Shown here: piece by piece, positions 10,457-21,685 of the stretch
Numbering within the stretch: position 1 is the stretch's first letter
How the letters are laid out: each line of letters starts with the position of its first letter
NCBI RefSeq assembly: GCF_001540865.1
Contig: NC_033624.1
Location: 966,735-1,030,734, forward strand
DNA from: Ananas comosus
Taxonomy: Eukaryota; Streptophyta; Magnoliopsida; Poales; Bromeliaceae
DNA length: 64,000 nt
Reading direction: 5' to 3'
Position numbers and translations under genes: made by a program
The notes under the pieces: model-generated
Databases searched by the model: none
What the model was told of the DNA's origin: nothing
The model's input: the letters and a program-made list of their open reading frames with translations, nothing else

Positions 10457-10995
10457 GCGGACGCTGTGCTCCTCAGGAGCACGGAAGTCTCCGTGCATCC
10501 TGAGCCGTTTTCGATGATGGAATTCTGAATCGACGATCGGCTCCGTTAGACTTGATCTAGCGCATTTGAAGTTTCTAGAAAATAATTTTTGCGATTTTTC
10601 GATATCATTTACCTATGATCGAAAGGATTCAAAATCCATAAATTTTAATGGTTGATATTTGCCGTTTTCAAGTTTAACGGTGTAGAAGTATTCAAATCAG
10701 ATGAAATTTTGATAGAAAATTTTTTATACTATCTACAACAAGATCTATATTTCTGATCGAATTTTAGTGCTATTCACACTTTTTATAGATTTTATTTTCA
10801 GCCGTTAAAATTATTGATTTTGAATCCTTTCGATTGCTAGGTAAATGATATCGAAAAATCGCAAAAATTATTTTCTAGAAACTTTAAATACGCTAGATCA
10901 AGTTTAACGGAGCCGATCGTCGATTCGAAAACTCCATCATCGAAAACGGCTCAGGAGCACGGAGGCCTCCGTTCTTGAGAGCACAGCACCTGCTC
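10454..10995. mobile_element. Hairpin-ended element in a (TA)n tract, type A copy 1
   Basis: A 542-bp element with terminal inverted repeats of roughly 130-200 bp. Each end carries a near-palindrome built on GGAGCACGGA...TCCGTGC followed by CCGTTTTCGATGATGGA and CGACGATCGGCTCCGTTA. (TA)n lies immediately on both sides (about 10418-10453 and 10998-11050). No coding capacity. It matches 26784-27337 almost throughout. Location and structure are like the rice Micron family, which inserts into (TA)n, but homology to Micron is not shown here. Confidence 0.8.
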
Positions 10996-11053
10996 ATAAT
11001 ATATATATATATATATATAATATATATATATAATATATATATATATAGTATAT

Positions 11054-11484
11054 GAGTGAGACTACTATGGCTTCGGAAGCACGAAGTCTTCCGTGCTTTC
11101 AGATCGTTTTCGATGTTGCGACTTTCGAATCGTTGATCGGCTCCATTAAACTTGATCTAGAGTATTTGAAGTATCTAGAAAATAAATTTTATGATTTTAC
11201 GATGTCATTTGCATAGTGAACGAATGGGCTCAAAATCAACGGCTGAAAATAAAAATCTTACAAAATATAATAATATGACATTAATATTTTAAATCAAAGA
11301 TATTGATCTTGTTTTGTATAGTATAAATTTTCTATCAAAATTTCACATGATTTGAATATTTCTACACCGTTAAACTTGTAAACAGCTCACTACGGCCATT
11401 AAAATTTGTTGATTTTGAGCCCATTCGATCACTAGGCAAATGATATCGAAAAATAATAAAATTTATTTTCTAGGTACCTCACTC
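11054..11484. mobile_element. Hairpin-ended element, type A, internally deleted copy 2
   Basis: Same family: left hairpin GGAAGCACGAAGTCTTCCGT, then TCGTTTTCGATGTTGCGACT and GATCGGCTCCATTAAACTTG. The right terminal repeat lacks about 100-150 bp, although both extreme ends still read GAGTGAG (in inverse orientation). (TA)n tracts flank both sides. Confidence 0.7.
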
Positions 11485-11499
11485 TATATATATATATAT

Positions 11500-12560
11500 A
11501 TATCACTACTAGTAAAATGTACGTTCAAATGCACGTAATAATTATTAGAAAAAGTTATAATTTTTTTAAATTATTTTTTAATTTTAGGCCATATTTTATA
11601 TGATTACCAAATATATATCTAAAAAATTTAAAATAATAAATCACACTATTAAGAAAGATATGCTTTAAATGATAAATAATTAACAATAATCTCTAATGCA
11701 AAAATTACTTTTAAAATTAAAAAGAAAAATAAAATCTGTTAGAAAATAAATTTTTGAAATTAAATAGAAAAATAAAATCCGTTATCTTAAAAAGAAAATA
11801 TATTTTGAAATTAAATAGATAATATCTAAAAAAGATATTTTAAAATAAAATAGAAAAATATCTTTTATAGAATTTTCACACCCATAATCTGTTATAGAAA
11901 ACTTATTTTTGAAATTAAATAGAAAAATTTATATTTTAGGATTTTCACATCAGTAATCTGTTATAGAGAACTTACGTATTCATTATTGTTTCTATTTTTA
12001 TTTTTATTCTTATATTTAAAATTTTTCGTACGGAAAGAGAAAAATGGGCGCTAATTTTCCCACCGAAAAATGGGTCTGTCGACAGACCCAAATTTAAATA
12101 TACGTGCTTTTATATATAGTATAGATTATTGGCCACTATAAACGACTTCGTGGATTTTGTTTTATGTGTAGCCTTAGCTATCTAAAGGAGCATCACAAAA
12201 GTTGTCAAAATGTATAAAAAATGTTTCTAAAGTTTCCTTAAATTTCTCTCTAATATTTTTTTTCTCTCTCATTCTAACCACCCATCAAATTTGATGGATG
12301 GTTAGAAAATTAAGAACACAAGAACTGTTGAGCTCCTAATTGCATAGTAACCCTACTCCTTTATGCTCTTATTTTTTCCTTTCTTCTAATTATTTTCATA
12401 CATATCATAACCAAATTATGAAATTAGGATCCAAATAGTATCTCTAAAATTTAAATTAAAATGTATTTATTATTGTTACATTTAGTATCTCTAAATTAAA
12501 ATGTATTTATTATTGTTACAATTAAATAGTGAACCAAACTTTGTCTAACTAAAACATTAC
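11500..12560. other. AT-rich intergenic DNA with a short tandem duplication
   Basis: A unit of about 50 bp around AAATGTATTTATTATTGTTA is duplicated in tandem at about 12427-12520. No gene is seen. Confidence 0.5.
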
Positions 12561-12823
12561 TTTTTCATGGGGTCTATTAGTACAAATCTTAGAACATGGT
12601 CAGGACCGAAATGGGCTGGGCTAAACCCGGACCCGTGTCGCACTCGAGTGCCTCCGAGGCGCAACGTTAGCACTCCCAATTCGCCGCGTTGTTATGTTTC
12701 AGCCCAAGGGTTTCCTCTAACCTGTGCCGGGGCGAACCCATCAATTACGAGAGCCTCTCCGGCGCAGGTTAGCTTAGTTCTACCTCACGGCGCACGATAG
12801 ATCGACCAAGCGTCTCACAGTTC

Positions 12824-12865
<42 letters not shown>

Positions 12866-13637
12866 CCTTCGCCATGGATGAGCTCGTCTCCTGTGGCGCT
12901 TTCGATTCCCTTCTTTCTAAATAATTCTGCGTACATTAGGGTTAGCGTGTCGATTCCGATCGAGATTTTAGTGGCGAAAATGGAGCATGATCGATCGAAG
13001 ATTGAGGAGGTGGCGCAGGAGACGATGGAGAAACCATTGAGACTCACGATCCACGGAGGTCGCTATTAATTATTGGGGATTTCTCTGTTCTCTCCAAGCA
13101 TTGAGGTCAATCTCGCTTATACGAAGTTAGCTCCAAGGTGAGTTCATCGAAGAACACTATGTTACTCTAATTTTGTTGCTCATTTAGTGGTTTTTTTTTT
13201 AATTTCATTAGATTATGTGTTAATTATAACTACTAGTGATTCTGTGTATAATTATGTGATCCTTATGCTTGCTTGCTTTGATGACAATAGTTCTCATCTT
13301 TTTATAAGTCTAATGTTCTTGTAAGAGAGCAATTGAAGTTGGTAACTGCTGTTTACTTCTCTGGTGATATTGAGAACTCGTGTAATGCAACTATTTAATA
13401 CTAAACGCTAAATCCTTTTTTCACCTGTAACTACACTGTGAAACTAATCTAAATAAATGAACTAATCTACTATCGCCTGTTAATCAGGACATGCTACTAA
13501 TTAATATAGTTAGTAACCATTAGTGGAGGCGCGAGGTGCGGGGCCACGGAACGCCAATGCTTCCACCAACAGGATGAAAGAAAAGGAGGAAATAGAAAAG
13601 AAATTGAGTACTTGATGAGAGGAGGAAGTGTTAGATC

Positions 13638-13681
<44 letters not shown>

Positions 13682-14130
13682 TAGGAGAATAGAGAGGAAA
13701 GCACATCATCTAATTCTGCCCTCTTTCATCATCGCATTCTAGTCGGAAAGAGAAGCAAAGAGGTTCACTTCACTCTGTTGTATTCTTGACAAATTAATAT
13801 TAGGTGTAGATTTTCACTAGTGCATGTTATTTGCTCAAAACTTGTATTGGTTGGTAAGTTTAACATAAGATTGATGCAGAGATAGATAACATGGAGAACA
13901 TGCCTTGAATATAAATTTTTTTGGAATAAGGTCTAAAACTGAGGGTTTTGGAGTCAATTTTGATAAATTGAGACATCACAGGGGATGAAATATAATAGTT
14001 AGTAGACATTTTCTTGTGTTAAAGATTACTAAACAAATTCTTCGCTACTATTTATTTGTCTTGTTCCAATTCAGTAAAACATGAATAAACCCTTTAATTC
14101 AATTCTTAACTTATTTCCTTATTAATGAAG
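12561..14130. other. GC-richer intergenic stretch, possibly a decayed gene's upstream exons
   Basis: GC content rises at 12590-13080. A (CT)n run (12825-12864) precedes an ATG at 12873 that opens only a 16-codon frame. GT-type donor sites such as AAGGTGAGT (13136-13144) occur. A (TTG)n microsatellite lies at 13637-13680. This could be the leader and first exons of the gene whose J-domain exon follows, but no N-terminal half of a J domain was found. Confidence 0.35.
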
Positions 14131-14253
14131 GTTCCATCCTGACAGAAGTGTGGATGATATTGAAACTTCAGAGCAGTTTAAAGAGGTTTCTAATTCCTAC
14201 GACATTTTATCTGACCGAGACGGAAGAAGATGCTATGATAATGGCGAATTGAG
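14131..14253 (+). pseudogene. Orphan J-domain (DnaJ/Hsp40) exon
   Basis: Bounded by an AG acceptor and a GT donor, this 123-bp exon encodes FHPDRSVDDIETSEQFKEVS then NSYDILSDRDGRRCYDNGEL. It holds the HPD tripeptide that stimulates Hsp70 ATPase and helix III-IV of a J domain. The FKEV-x-x-SY-x-ILSD-x-x-x-RR-x-YDN pattern is closest, in my recollection, to the ARG1 / ARL gravitropism J-proteins. No flanking exons with the rest of the domain or the ARG1 body could be found within several kb, so it is probably a gene remnant. Confidence 0.6.
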
Positions 14254-15700
14254 GTACTGCTCTCTCTTGCATAGAATGTTCAAACCTTAAGATTCCGAAT
14301 CCATTTTGTAGTTTCTAGTTTAGATATCAGATCAACAAAGAAATATATGCATGCTGCTCTATTAGTCTGTCATTTTTGGGTGACAATGCACGGGAATTTC
14401 CTCAACTGTAGGCCATTTGACATAGGCTTTTACACTGTAAATTCACTGCTATATTACAAAAGCTAATTTATTAGCTGTATTTAAAGGCATAAGCTACTTT
14501 TTGAAGAACACATTCTAGGAAAAGAAAGAACTAAGAGAAAATACAACACAGCAGACTTGTCTCATTTCTGCTAAAACAAAGAGACGGCACACCAGACTGG
14601 TAGAGAACGAGACAACTTAACCGACTCATCATTATTCTCCAGAGCTTGAATGGCACTAACACTCACTCAGACTCATCATTATAACCGCGCACCTTAAGTC
14701 TCACAATGGTACCTTTGAAACTAGTAGTACTCTAGTAGTTTGTGGGGCATGTTGGTTGATGTTCGCTTCCGCTATCTCGGATATCTTATACGGCCCTCTT
14801 GTCCCTTTTGTTGTAGTGTTGCTGCAGGCCCACACGGCAGATGCCGCGGTGGAACTGCACTATTGAGATAATTTTAAAACTGGTGTTCATAATATAAAAT
14901 TTCTCTACATTATGTACTTTGGAAGGAGATATTATTTCAAACACTTCAAATTAAAATTTAAATGTATAATCTGTAATATTTAGATGGTTTAAGTATGAAA
15001 AAATTATAATTTTGAAATTTATTATCTAGGCACTAAGCAGACTCAAAAATCAATAATATAAGAAAATATTTACTTGATTCGTAGTTTATACATGTCTAAA
15101 TTGCATAATTATAACATAAAACCTTTAGAAAAATTAAGAAATATATCATTAATTCTTTGTCAATGTAAAGATATTTTAGAGTTACGTTAGATAATTTTTA
15201 GATAATTTTTCATTAGGTGGATTTGTTCCTTAAGGCCCTTTCTGGATGTCGAAATAAGTCATCAAGTGATATCCTACTAGGTATAAAAATTCTATATTAT
15301 AATGGTGAAGATAGATATGTTGCCAAAAAGGTTTCAAGTTATTTTTTTAAAATAAGATAAATTATTGGGCCGTGGTATTCTCTCCGAAAACACAGAGCTG
15401 AATAGACTTTCGACTTCGGAGAGCCCTCTGATTAGAGGGGGCTCTAACAAAGCACAGTGGGCCCCTCTCAATCAAAGGGATCTCGGAGATTGGAGAGTTT
15501 ATTCGGCTCTCCGACTTTAGAGAATTTTTTTTTAAAATTATCTTATAAATAAAATAATACTATTCTATTAAATTATGAGATGCTAAGATTTTTTAAAAAA
15601 TAAAAAAGTAAAGCTACTAGCTTTCAAACATAAAGATCTCTTCTTACCGAATAAACTACTTCGGAATATCTTTATTCAGAATTCCGAAGGGGCTCTAAAA

Positions 15701-15701
<1 letters not shown>
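14254..15701. other. Intergenic DNA with a foldback near 15.4 kb
   Basis: At about 15390-15435 and 15480-15520 there is an inverted repeat of about 40 bp (left arm begins GAGCTGAATAGACTTTCG). It may be part of an unbounded MITE between 15220 and 15700. No gene is seen. Confidence 0.4.
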
Positions 15702-15752
<51 letters not shown>

Positions 15753-15755
<3 letters not shown>

Positions 15756-16290
15756 TTGAGCTAGAATACTCTCGATAGTAAACGAGCCCGTTTACTATCG
15801 AGTTGTTTTCGATGATAGAGCTTCCAAATTGACGATCGGCTGACCGTTAAATATGATCTAAACTATTTAAACTACCTAAAATCAAATTTCACGCACTTTC
15901 GATATTGTTTTTTATCCATCTAGTGAACAGAAAATGAATGGCTGAAAATAAATATTTTTAAAAAAATGATGAAAGATCTTGTAATCAAGATCAAGAGTAT
16001 AGATCTTGTTTTAAATAGTTTAAAGAATTTTCTAACACAAAAATTCAATTGATTTGGATATTTTTACACCGTTAAACGGAGAAAACGTCTCTTATCCACC
16101 ATTAAAATTACAAATTTTGAACCCTTTGATCATTAGGTAAATGATGTCGAAAAGATTTGAAATTTGATTTCTAAACACTTCAAGTGGTATAAATCATGTT
16201 CAACAAGCCGATCGTCAATTTGGAACTCTATCATCGAAACAACTCGATAGTAAACAGGCTCGTTTACTATCGAGAGTATTCTAGCTCAAC
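15753..16290. mobile_element. Hairpin-ended element in a (TA)n tract, type B
   Basis: A 538-bp element starting GAGTTGAGCTAGAATACTCT, with the inverse at the right end. Each end has a 32-nt near-perfect palindrome (15771-15802 and 16243-16274) built on CTCGATAGTAAACGAG. It then shares the GTTTTCGATGATAGA and GACGATCGGCT blocks and the ACACCGTTAAAC centre with type A elements. (TA)n flanks both sides (15702-15752, 16291-16370). Confidence 0.8.
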
Positions 16291-16334
16291 TATATATATA
16301 ATATATATATATTATATTATATATAACTATATAT

Positions 16335-16375
<41 letters not shown>

Positions 16376-16377
<2 letters not shown>

Positions 16378-16618
16378 GACTGGAATACTATTAATAGTAA
16401 AACTCTCTTTTTGCTATCAAATTTTTAACTCTTGGATGAAAAATTGTAAGATTAGGATGATATTAGTCAGTTAGAGTTGAGTGGTCCTCCTAGGGTTGAG
16501 TGGTCCCCATTGGATTATAGTATTTAATCTAATGGTTAGAAATGATGAAAAGAGTTGATCCAAATGCTAAAAAGCTAGTAGCAACAATAGAATTTTGCTA
16601 CTAATAGTACCCCAGTCC
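16376..16618. mobile_element. Short MITE next to (TA)n, type C
   Basis: About 243 bp with ends AGACTGGAATACTATTAATA and, reverse complemented, GGACTGGGGTACTATTAGTA. The centre (GTTGAGTGGTCC, ATCTAATGGTTAGAAATGAT) recurs at about 56290-56480. It sits between two (TA)n tracts. Confidence 0.6.
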
Positions 16619-16619
16619 A

Positions 16620-16656
<37 letters not shown>

Positions 16657-16872
16657 CTTGGCGCAAAGTTCGGGAGCGGGAATAGGTATTTCGAGCTGGA
16701 TACAATGGGACCAACACCTGGTTGTTTGGCGTTGGCTGCTGTTGTCGTCGTTGTCGCGGACCGTGTCCACCCAAAATAGTTTCTCGTATAGGGGGTTTCC
16801 TTGGACTTTTTTTTTGTGCTCTCATTTGGCCTTTGCTGATAACTATTTTTGGCACGGGTCTGACATTCTTGC

Positions 16873-16904
<32 letters not shown>

Positions 16905-17017
16905 CATTATTTTTAGAGTGAGAAGAGTTGTATTTGACCTTCCACCTTAGTCTTTACTTCGCCCGGAAGGCTTTGTTTGTTCAATCTTTTTGTAAAATAT
17001 CTATTAATCTTTATGAA
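16619..17017. repeat. Intergenic DNA with (TA)n and (AAT)n microsatellites
   Basis: (TA)n at about 16631-16656 and (AAT)n at 16877-16904. The DNA between has no recognisable gene; reading frames there are driven by the microsatellites. Confidence 0.6.
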
Positions 17018-17026
17018 TTTTTAATA

Positions 17027-17383
17027 AGATAAACTTCAAATACCATCGATGTGGTTTCGCACTTTCTCACTTTAGCATCTTGTAGTTTAAAGTATATCAA
17101 GTTAGTATCCTATGATTTCATTTTTATTTTTTTGTCAGCTTTTTTGTTAATATTTTGTTAAATTATATACAAAAAATTTTAGATCCTTCACCTAGTTTTA
17201 TTGAATATTCATTTTAGTATCTTTTAGTTTTAACTTTGTCACTAATTTAACGAAAAAAACTAGTGGAATCAATAATAAGAAAATAAAAAAAAAACCATAG
17301 GGCATTAAATTGATACACTTTAAACTACATGGCGGTAAACTGAGAAAATGTAAAACTACATAGATAGCATTTGAAATTTTTTC
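17027..17383. mobile_element. Small Mutator-like MITE, copy 2
   Basis: A 357-bp member of the family at 6928-7327 and 63535-63956, starting AGATAAACTTCAAATACC and ending with the inverse. The perfect 9-bp duplication tttttaata lies at 17018-17026 and 17384-17392. It is more diverged inside than the other two copies. Confidence 0.8.
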
Positions 17384-17392
17384 TTTTTAATA

Positions 17393-18376
17393 TAATATAT
17401 TTGTGCCATATGTACTTTTTTTTTGCACCTCTGGTGAAGATGACACTTCTACTTTCCTCCATCAAATTTTTAATTAATGTATCTCATGCTATCAAACTTT
17501 CAATTAATATATTTAAATAGTTTCAATGCAGCCTACAATCCTCATTTCTCTATTTTTAATTAATATATTCGAACAATCCGTTGCCATCTACAATCCTCAT
17601 TTCTTCATCTTTAATTAATTCATTAGTTTTTTCTCCCTTAACTTATTGCCACTATTTTTGCAAGAAAAAAAAAAATCAAACTTCTAACTTTAAATCACAA
17701 AAGAAAATTTTCATAGTGCATGAGCTACTACTATGAAGGAAAAAGTCTAGCATCCGGATGCGCCTATATCTATCATGCAATTGAATAAAATTGATTTATG
17801 TCTTGGCTATTCATGTAACTCTTTTTGTTAGGTTGAGTTTCTTTTAATAATTTAGTATCAGACTCAGCCATATGCCACTATAATTTGGGTTATTTTCTAT
17901 ATACCACGCACATTAGCAGAAATATATATATTAGAATTATTTCTGAGCCGACAATAGTAGAACACCGCTTAAAGATGCAGGATGACTGTAGCCATCCTTG
18001 AATTCTACAAATTACTTTCTTCTTAGTTTATATAGAACTCAAAAAAGGTGAAGTTCATAGCAAACCTCAGATCTTATATTTTTCTGAGAAAATTACCTCG
18101 TCTGTCGTAGGAACTCTAAAATCTAATAGTTGATAATTTTTTTTAAAATTTTAGTAAAAAAATAACAAGGCAATTAGAAAATATGGACGATAAAAAGTTT
18201 ATGTCTATGGTTATATCAGTCTAAAATTTCAATTTGGATCAACAGTACTGCTGCCCACGTGACAACACTAGTAGCGTGTATCTACCCCTTTATTCATTTC
18301 CGAGGCAGTAGCATGTATCCACCCTTTGGATCTATTCCCGACGACTAAGTTGCAATTTAATATTTCCGTCCAAAGA
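17393..18376. other. AT-rich intergenic DNA
   Basis: About 1 kb in which I see no gene or bounded repeat. Confidence 0.55.
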
Positions 18377-19006
18377 TTTTTTTTTGACCTTTTTGCATAA
18401 AAAATTTACTTATTTTAAATTTTTACAAAATTAGGTCATCTTTTTTATTTCTGCAGATTCAGTCCGTTTTTTCAACAAACTGACCAAAATACCTTTATTA
18501 TTTTTTCTCTTTCCTCTTTCTCTCTTCTCTTTGTTTCTGTCGTTCTTTTTTTTTTTCTCGCCGAAAAAAAAAGAGGCGGACTGTCGCCTTCTTCTTCACC
18601 GTTGCCTCCCTTCTCACCCTCCTCTCCACCGCCCGCGACCCCCTCCTCCTCTCCCTCGCCACCGCGGACCCCCAGCCCGATCCCGTCGCCGCGGCGGTAG
18701 CGGCCGCGGCGAATGGGGTCGGGCTGGATGCGGAGAAGAAGACGACGGCGAAGAAGAAGAAGGGGAGGCCGAGCGGCAGGGCGCAGGAGGGGGAGGCGGA
18801 AGCACAGCCGGCACCGGCGCCGCGGACCTCTAGCCTGATCCCGTCGCCGCAGCGGCAGCAGCAGCGGCCGCGGCGAACGGGGTCGGGCTGGATGCGGAGG
18901 CCGAGGCGAAGAAGAAGACGACGGCGAAGAAGAAGAAGGGGAGGCCGAGCGGCAGGGCGCAGGAGGGAGAGGCGGAGGCGCAGCTGGGGCCGGCGAGGAG
19001 TGGGGA

Positions 19007-19252
19007 CCATTACACCATTACACCATTTTGCACCATTACACCATTACACCATTTGCACAATTACACCATTACACCATTACAATTTTGCACCATTACACCA
19101 TTACATCATTTGCACCATTACACCATTACACCATTTTGCACCATTACACCATTACAATTTTGCACCATTACACCATTATACTATTTGCACCATTACACCG
19201 TTACACCATTTACACTATTACACCGTTACACCATTTGCACCATTACACCATT
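19007..19252 (+). repeat. Minisatellite of ACACCATT / TTTGCACCATTAC units
   Basis: About 245 bp made of variants of CACCATTACACCATTTTGCA in tandem inside Mutator-like copy 2. The complement of the same unit (GGTGTAATGGTGTAAAA) occurs once at about 5840-5857 in copy 1, so the repeat belongs to the element family. Unit lengths vary with no spacers, so it is not a CRISPR array. Confidence 0.8.
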
Positions 19253-19440
19253 CGCTGATCGGCAGCTTCTGCGCGGCGGCGGGAGGAGGGGCGGCGCCGA
19301 CGGAGAAGAACACGCCCGACGTCGGTGCCGGCGCCGGCTGCGCCTCCACCTCCGCCTCCCCCTCCTACGCCCTGCCGCTCGGCTTCCCCATCTTCTTCTT
19401 CGCCGCCGTCTTCTTCTCCGCCTCGGCCTTCGCATCCAAT

Positions 19441-19926
19441 TTAGGCCTTCATCTTCGTCGTCGTCCTCTTCTCCGCCTCGCCGTCGTCGGGCTGCATGTA
19501 CAAGATGGCCAACTCGGTGTACCGGTCGGACCCGCCGGAGTCGCGCTTCACCAACTCGTCGGACGAGGGGCGCGATCGGGACATGACCAGCCTGTCGACG
19601 GCGCCGTCCGACGACAAGTAGTACGACGGCGAGTCGTCGGAGAGCGTGATACGCGGCATCAAGTCGTCGGCGCACGTCGACCGCCTCTTCTTTGACCCCC
19701 CAGGCGCCGACACGGGCTCCATACTCTGCGACGCGGCGCCGAAGAAGGCGGAAGACGACGACGACGACGACGACGACAGCGCAAATAGCGACGGCGACGC
19801 CGATGGCGGGGTGGTGCCGTTCAAGGAGAGCGTGGTGGTGGCCATGGAGTCGCGCGACCCCCTCCCCCGCCCCCCGCCCCCTCCCCCCCCCCCGCGTCTC
19901 TCCTCCGCCTTCGCCGCCGCTGCCAT
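19441..19926 (-). pseudogene. Unrecognised GC-rich open frame, probably captured
   Basis: The minus strand is open for 161 residues inside Mutator-like copy 2, with a less repetitive middle (SDRYTELAILYMQPDDG, DDLMPRITLSDDSPSYYLSS) that looks more like real protein than the surrounding Ser and Gly runs. I cannot assign a family. It is most simply a captured exon fragment; the window holds no intact parent gene. Confidence 0.3.
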
Positions 19927-20309
19927 GGTCGTGGGCTCGGCGACGGCAACGGAGACGACGGTGGGGATGGGCTCGGCGGCTGCGACGGCGGCGGGGGAGA
20001 GGGAGAGGGGGCCGCGGGCGGTGGAGAGGACGGTGAGGAGGGAGACGACGGTGAAGAAGGAGAGTGAGGAGGGAGGCGAGGATGAAGAAGAAGGCGACGC
20101 TCCGGTCTGTCTCTTTTTTTTTCGGCGAGAACAAAAAAAAAAAGACAGAAACGAAGAGGAGAGAGAAAGAGAAAAGATAAAAAGTAATAAGAATATTTTG
20201 GTCAGTTTGCTGAAAAAGCGGACCGAATCTGCACAAACGAAAAAGATGATCCGATTTTGTAAAAGTTCAAAATAAATAAATTTTTTTTATGCAAAAAGGC
20301 TTTTTTTTT

Positions 20310-20834
20310 TTCTCTCTTTTATTATTAGAAAGAAATCAATATCATTCCAGCCATTTGCGGCTGAGGGGTTGAAGAAATTAAAGATATGATTTCTTTTTGG
20401 CTGTGGATTAGATTTTGGCATTCCTCATTCCCGATTCCCCATGCGAGGGCCCCAATGGCATCAGGTGGAGGAATTCTACACTGTCACCTGATGGTGACTC
20501 CCACGTCATGTGACCTCGCTCCGTCCCTCTCTCTCTGTCTCGTAATATATTTCCATCATTAATAGGTTCAGCCCCTCGGAGGTAAAAGCCAAACATATGC
20601 CATAAGAGCATGCATGCAATGAGATATTAAAACCCATAAATTATGAATATTTATTGTTTATATTTATAGGTGTAATTATTATATAGTTTAGAGACCAGTC
20701 TAGGTTCATTTATTTATAAATCGCATTTAAGTAATTTATAAATTTCGAGTGATAGGCATATTAGTTTGACCGCCAAAATCAATTACAGCTGGATTTTTAT
20801 TTTATTTATATTAGTGAAGTCGTTGGATGATTGC
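20310..20834. other. Intergenic DNA
   Basis: Moderately GC-rich around 20420-20560 but without a supported gene. Confidence 0.5.
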
Positions 20835-20837
20835 TAA

Positions 20838-21682
20838 GGGGCTGTTTGGTTGCACGCATTTGCAACTGCAGTGCAGTTGCAAATGCGTGCAGCCTCAATT
20901 TCTTTATTTGGTTTAGTGTAGTTGAGTTCAACTGCTGCAGTTCCAACTACACAAGAAGGTCCAAATGCTGCAGTTGGAACTACATCCAAATTGGCCGTAG
21001 TTCTAACTACAGCAGTTGGTGAGGAATAAGATCACCCACAAAATAACAATAATAAATAAATAAATAAATAGCTAAATAAATAAATAATATATGTATATAG
21101 GTAAATAAAAATACTTGTAAATAAACTCATACTAATAAAATTTTTTAGACAATACAAGCTTTGTGCAAAAAATTAAATTTTTTAAATTTATTTTATTTAA
21201 AATATAAATATAGTTTTTTTAAAAAATTTTTATAGAATGTGATCGTGTATGTTAATTTAATAAGTTTTAATTAATTATAATTATTAAATTTGATAAAAAA
21301 AAATGAGAGAATCGTTTAAATTTTAAAGTTTGATTTACATATTAAAATTAAATAAATTAAAAATTTTAAATGTGTCGATTAATAAGTTGAAGAATATTAT
21401 ATATATCTACTTATTTATTTATAAATAGTAAATTTAAATGATTAATAAATTTATACAATTATTTTATGTTTAGTGAAGGTAATCTCACCACTCTATCTGA
21501 AAATGTGACAAAATTCACAAATACAACTATCAGCTTCATATTACCAAACAGAAGAAATGTAACTGCAGCAGTTGTAACTGCGTAAAACCAAACAGACTAG
21601 GTGTAGTTACAACTGCAGCATTTGCAACTGCATGTATTTTCAACTATATTGTTTCTGCAACTACATCCAACCAAACAGCCCC
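20838..21682. mobile_element. PIF/Harbinger (Tourist-like) MITE
   Basis: An 845-bp element with perfect terminal repeats GGGGCTGTTTGGTTG (left) and its complement (right), flanked by TAA on both sides (20835-20837, 21683-21685). The 3-bp TWA duplication and GGG-type ends fit PIF/Harbinger. The left subterminal region is a perfect palindrome with 19-bp arms (20852-20870 and 20872-20890). The interior is AT-rich and non-coding. Confidence 0.8.
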
Positions 21683-21685
21683 TAA

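Larger units (their letters stand above)
18386..20300. mobile_element. Pack-MULE-type Mutator-like element, copy 2
   Basis: A 1915-bp element with terminal inverted repeats of about 280-330 bp: left GACCTTTTTGCATAAAAAAT, right (reverse complemented) AGCCTTTTTGCATAAAAAAA, both continuing into TTCAACAAACTGACCAAAAT-like sequence. It is flanked by T9 (18377-18385 and 20301-20309), consistent with a 9-bp duplication but low complexity. The interior has a GC-rich segment present three times (about 18710-18810 direct, 18885-18985 direct, 19335-19440 inverted), which in one frame reads KKKKGRPSGRAQEGEAEA, AT-hook-like. It also has the minisatellite at 19007-19252 and an unrecognised GC-rich fragment at 19441-19926. 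No transposase. Confidence 0.75.

Noticed and set aside
12567..12800. 77-codon open frame in GC-rich DNA
   Set aside because: No domain or homologous pattern recognised; it might be leader or exon sequence of a decayed gene but cannot be supported as a CDS.
19007..19252. Repeat array considered as a CRISPR-like array
   Set aside because: Units are contiguous and of variable length without unique spacers, and the host is a plant. It is a minisatellite.
19226..20236. Minus-strand open frame of 336 codons
   Set aside because: It is a product of GC-rich low-complexity sequence within Mutator-like copy 2, dominated by Arg and His runs. No domain is visible and it crosses the terminal repeat.
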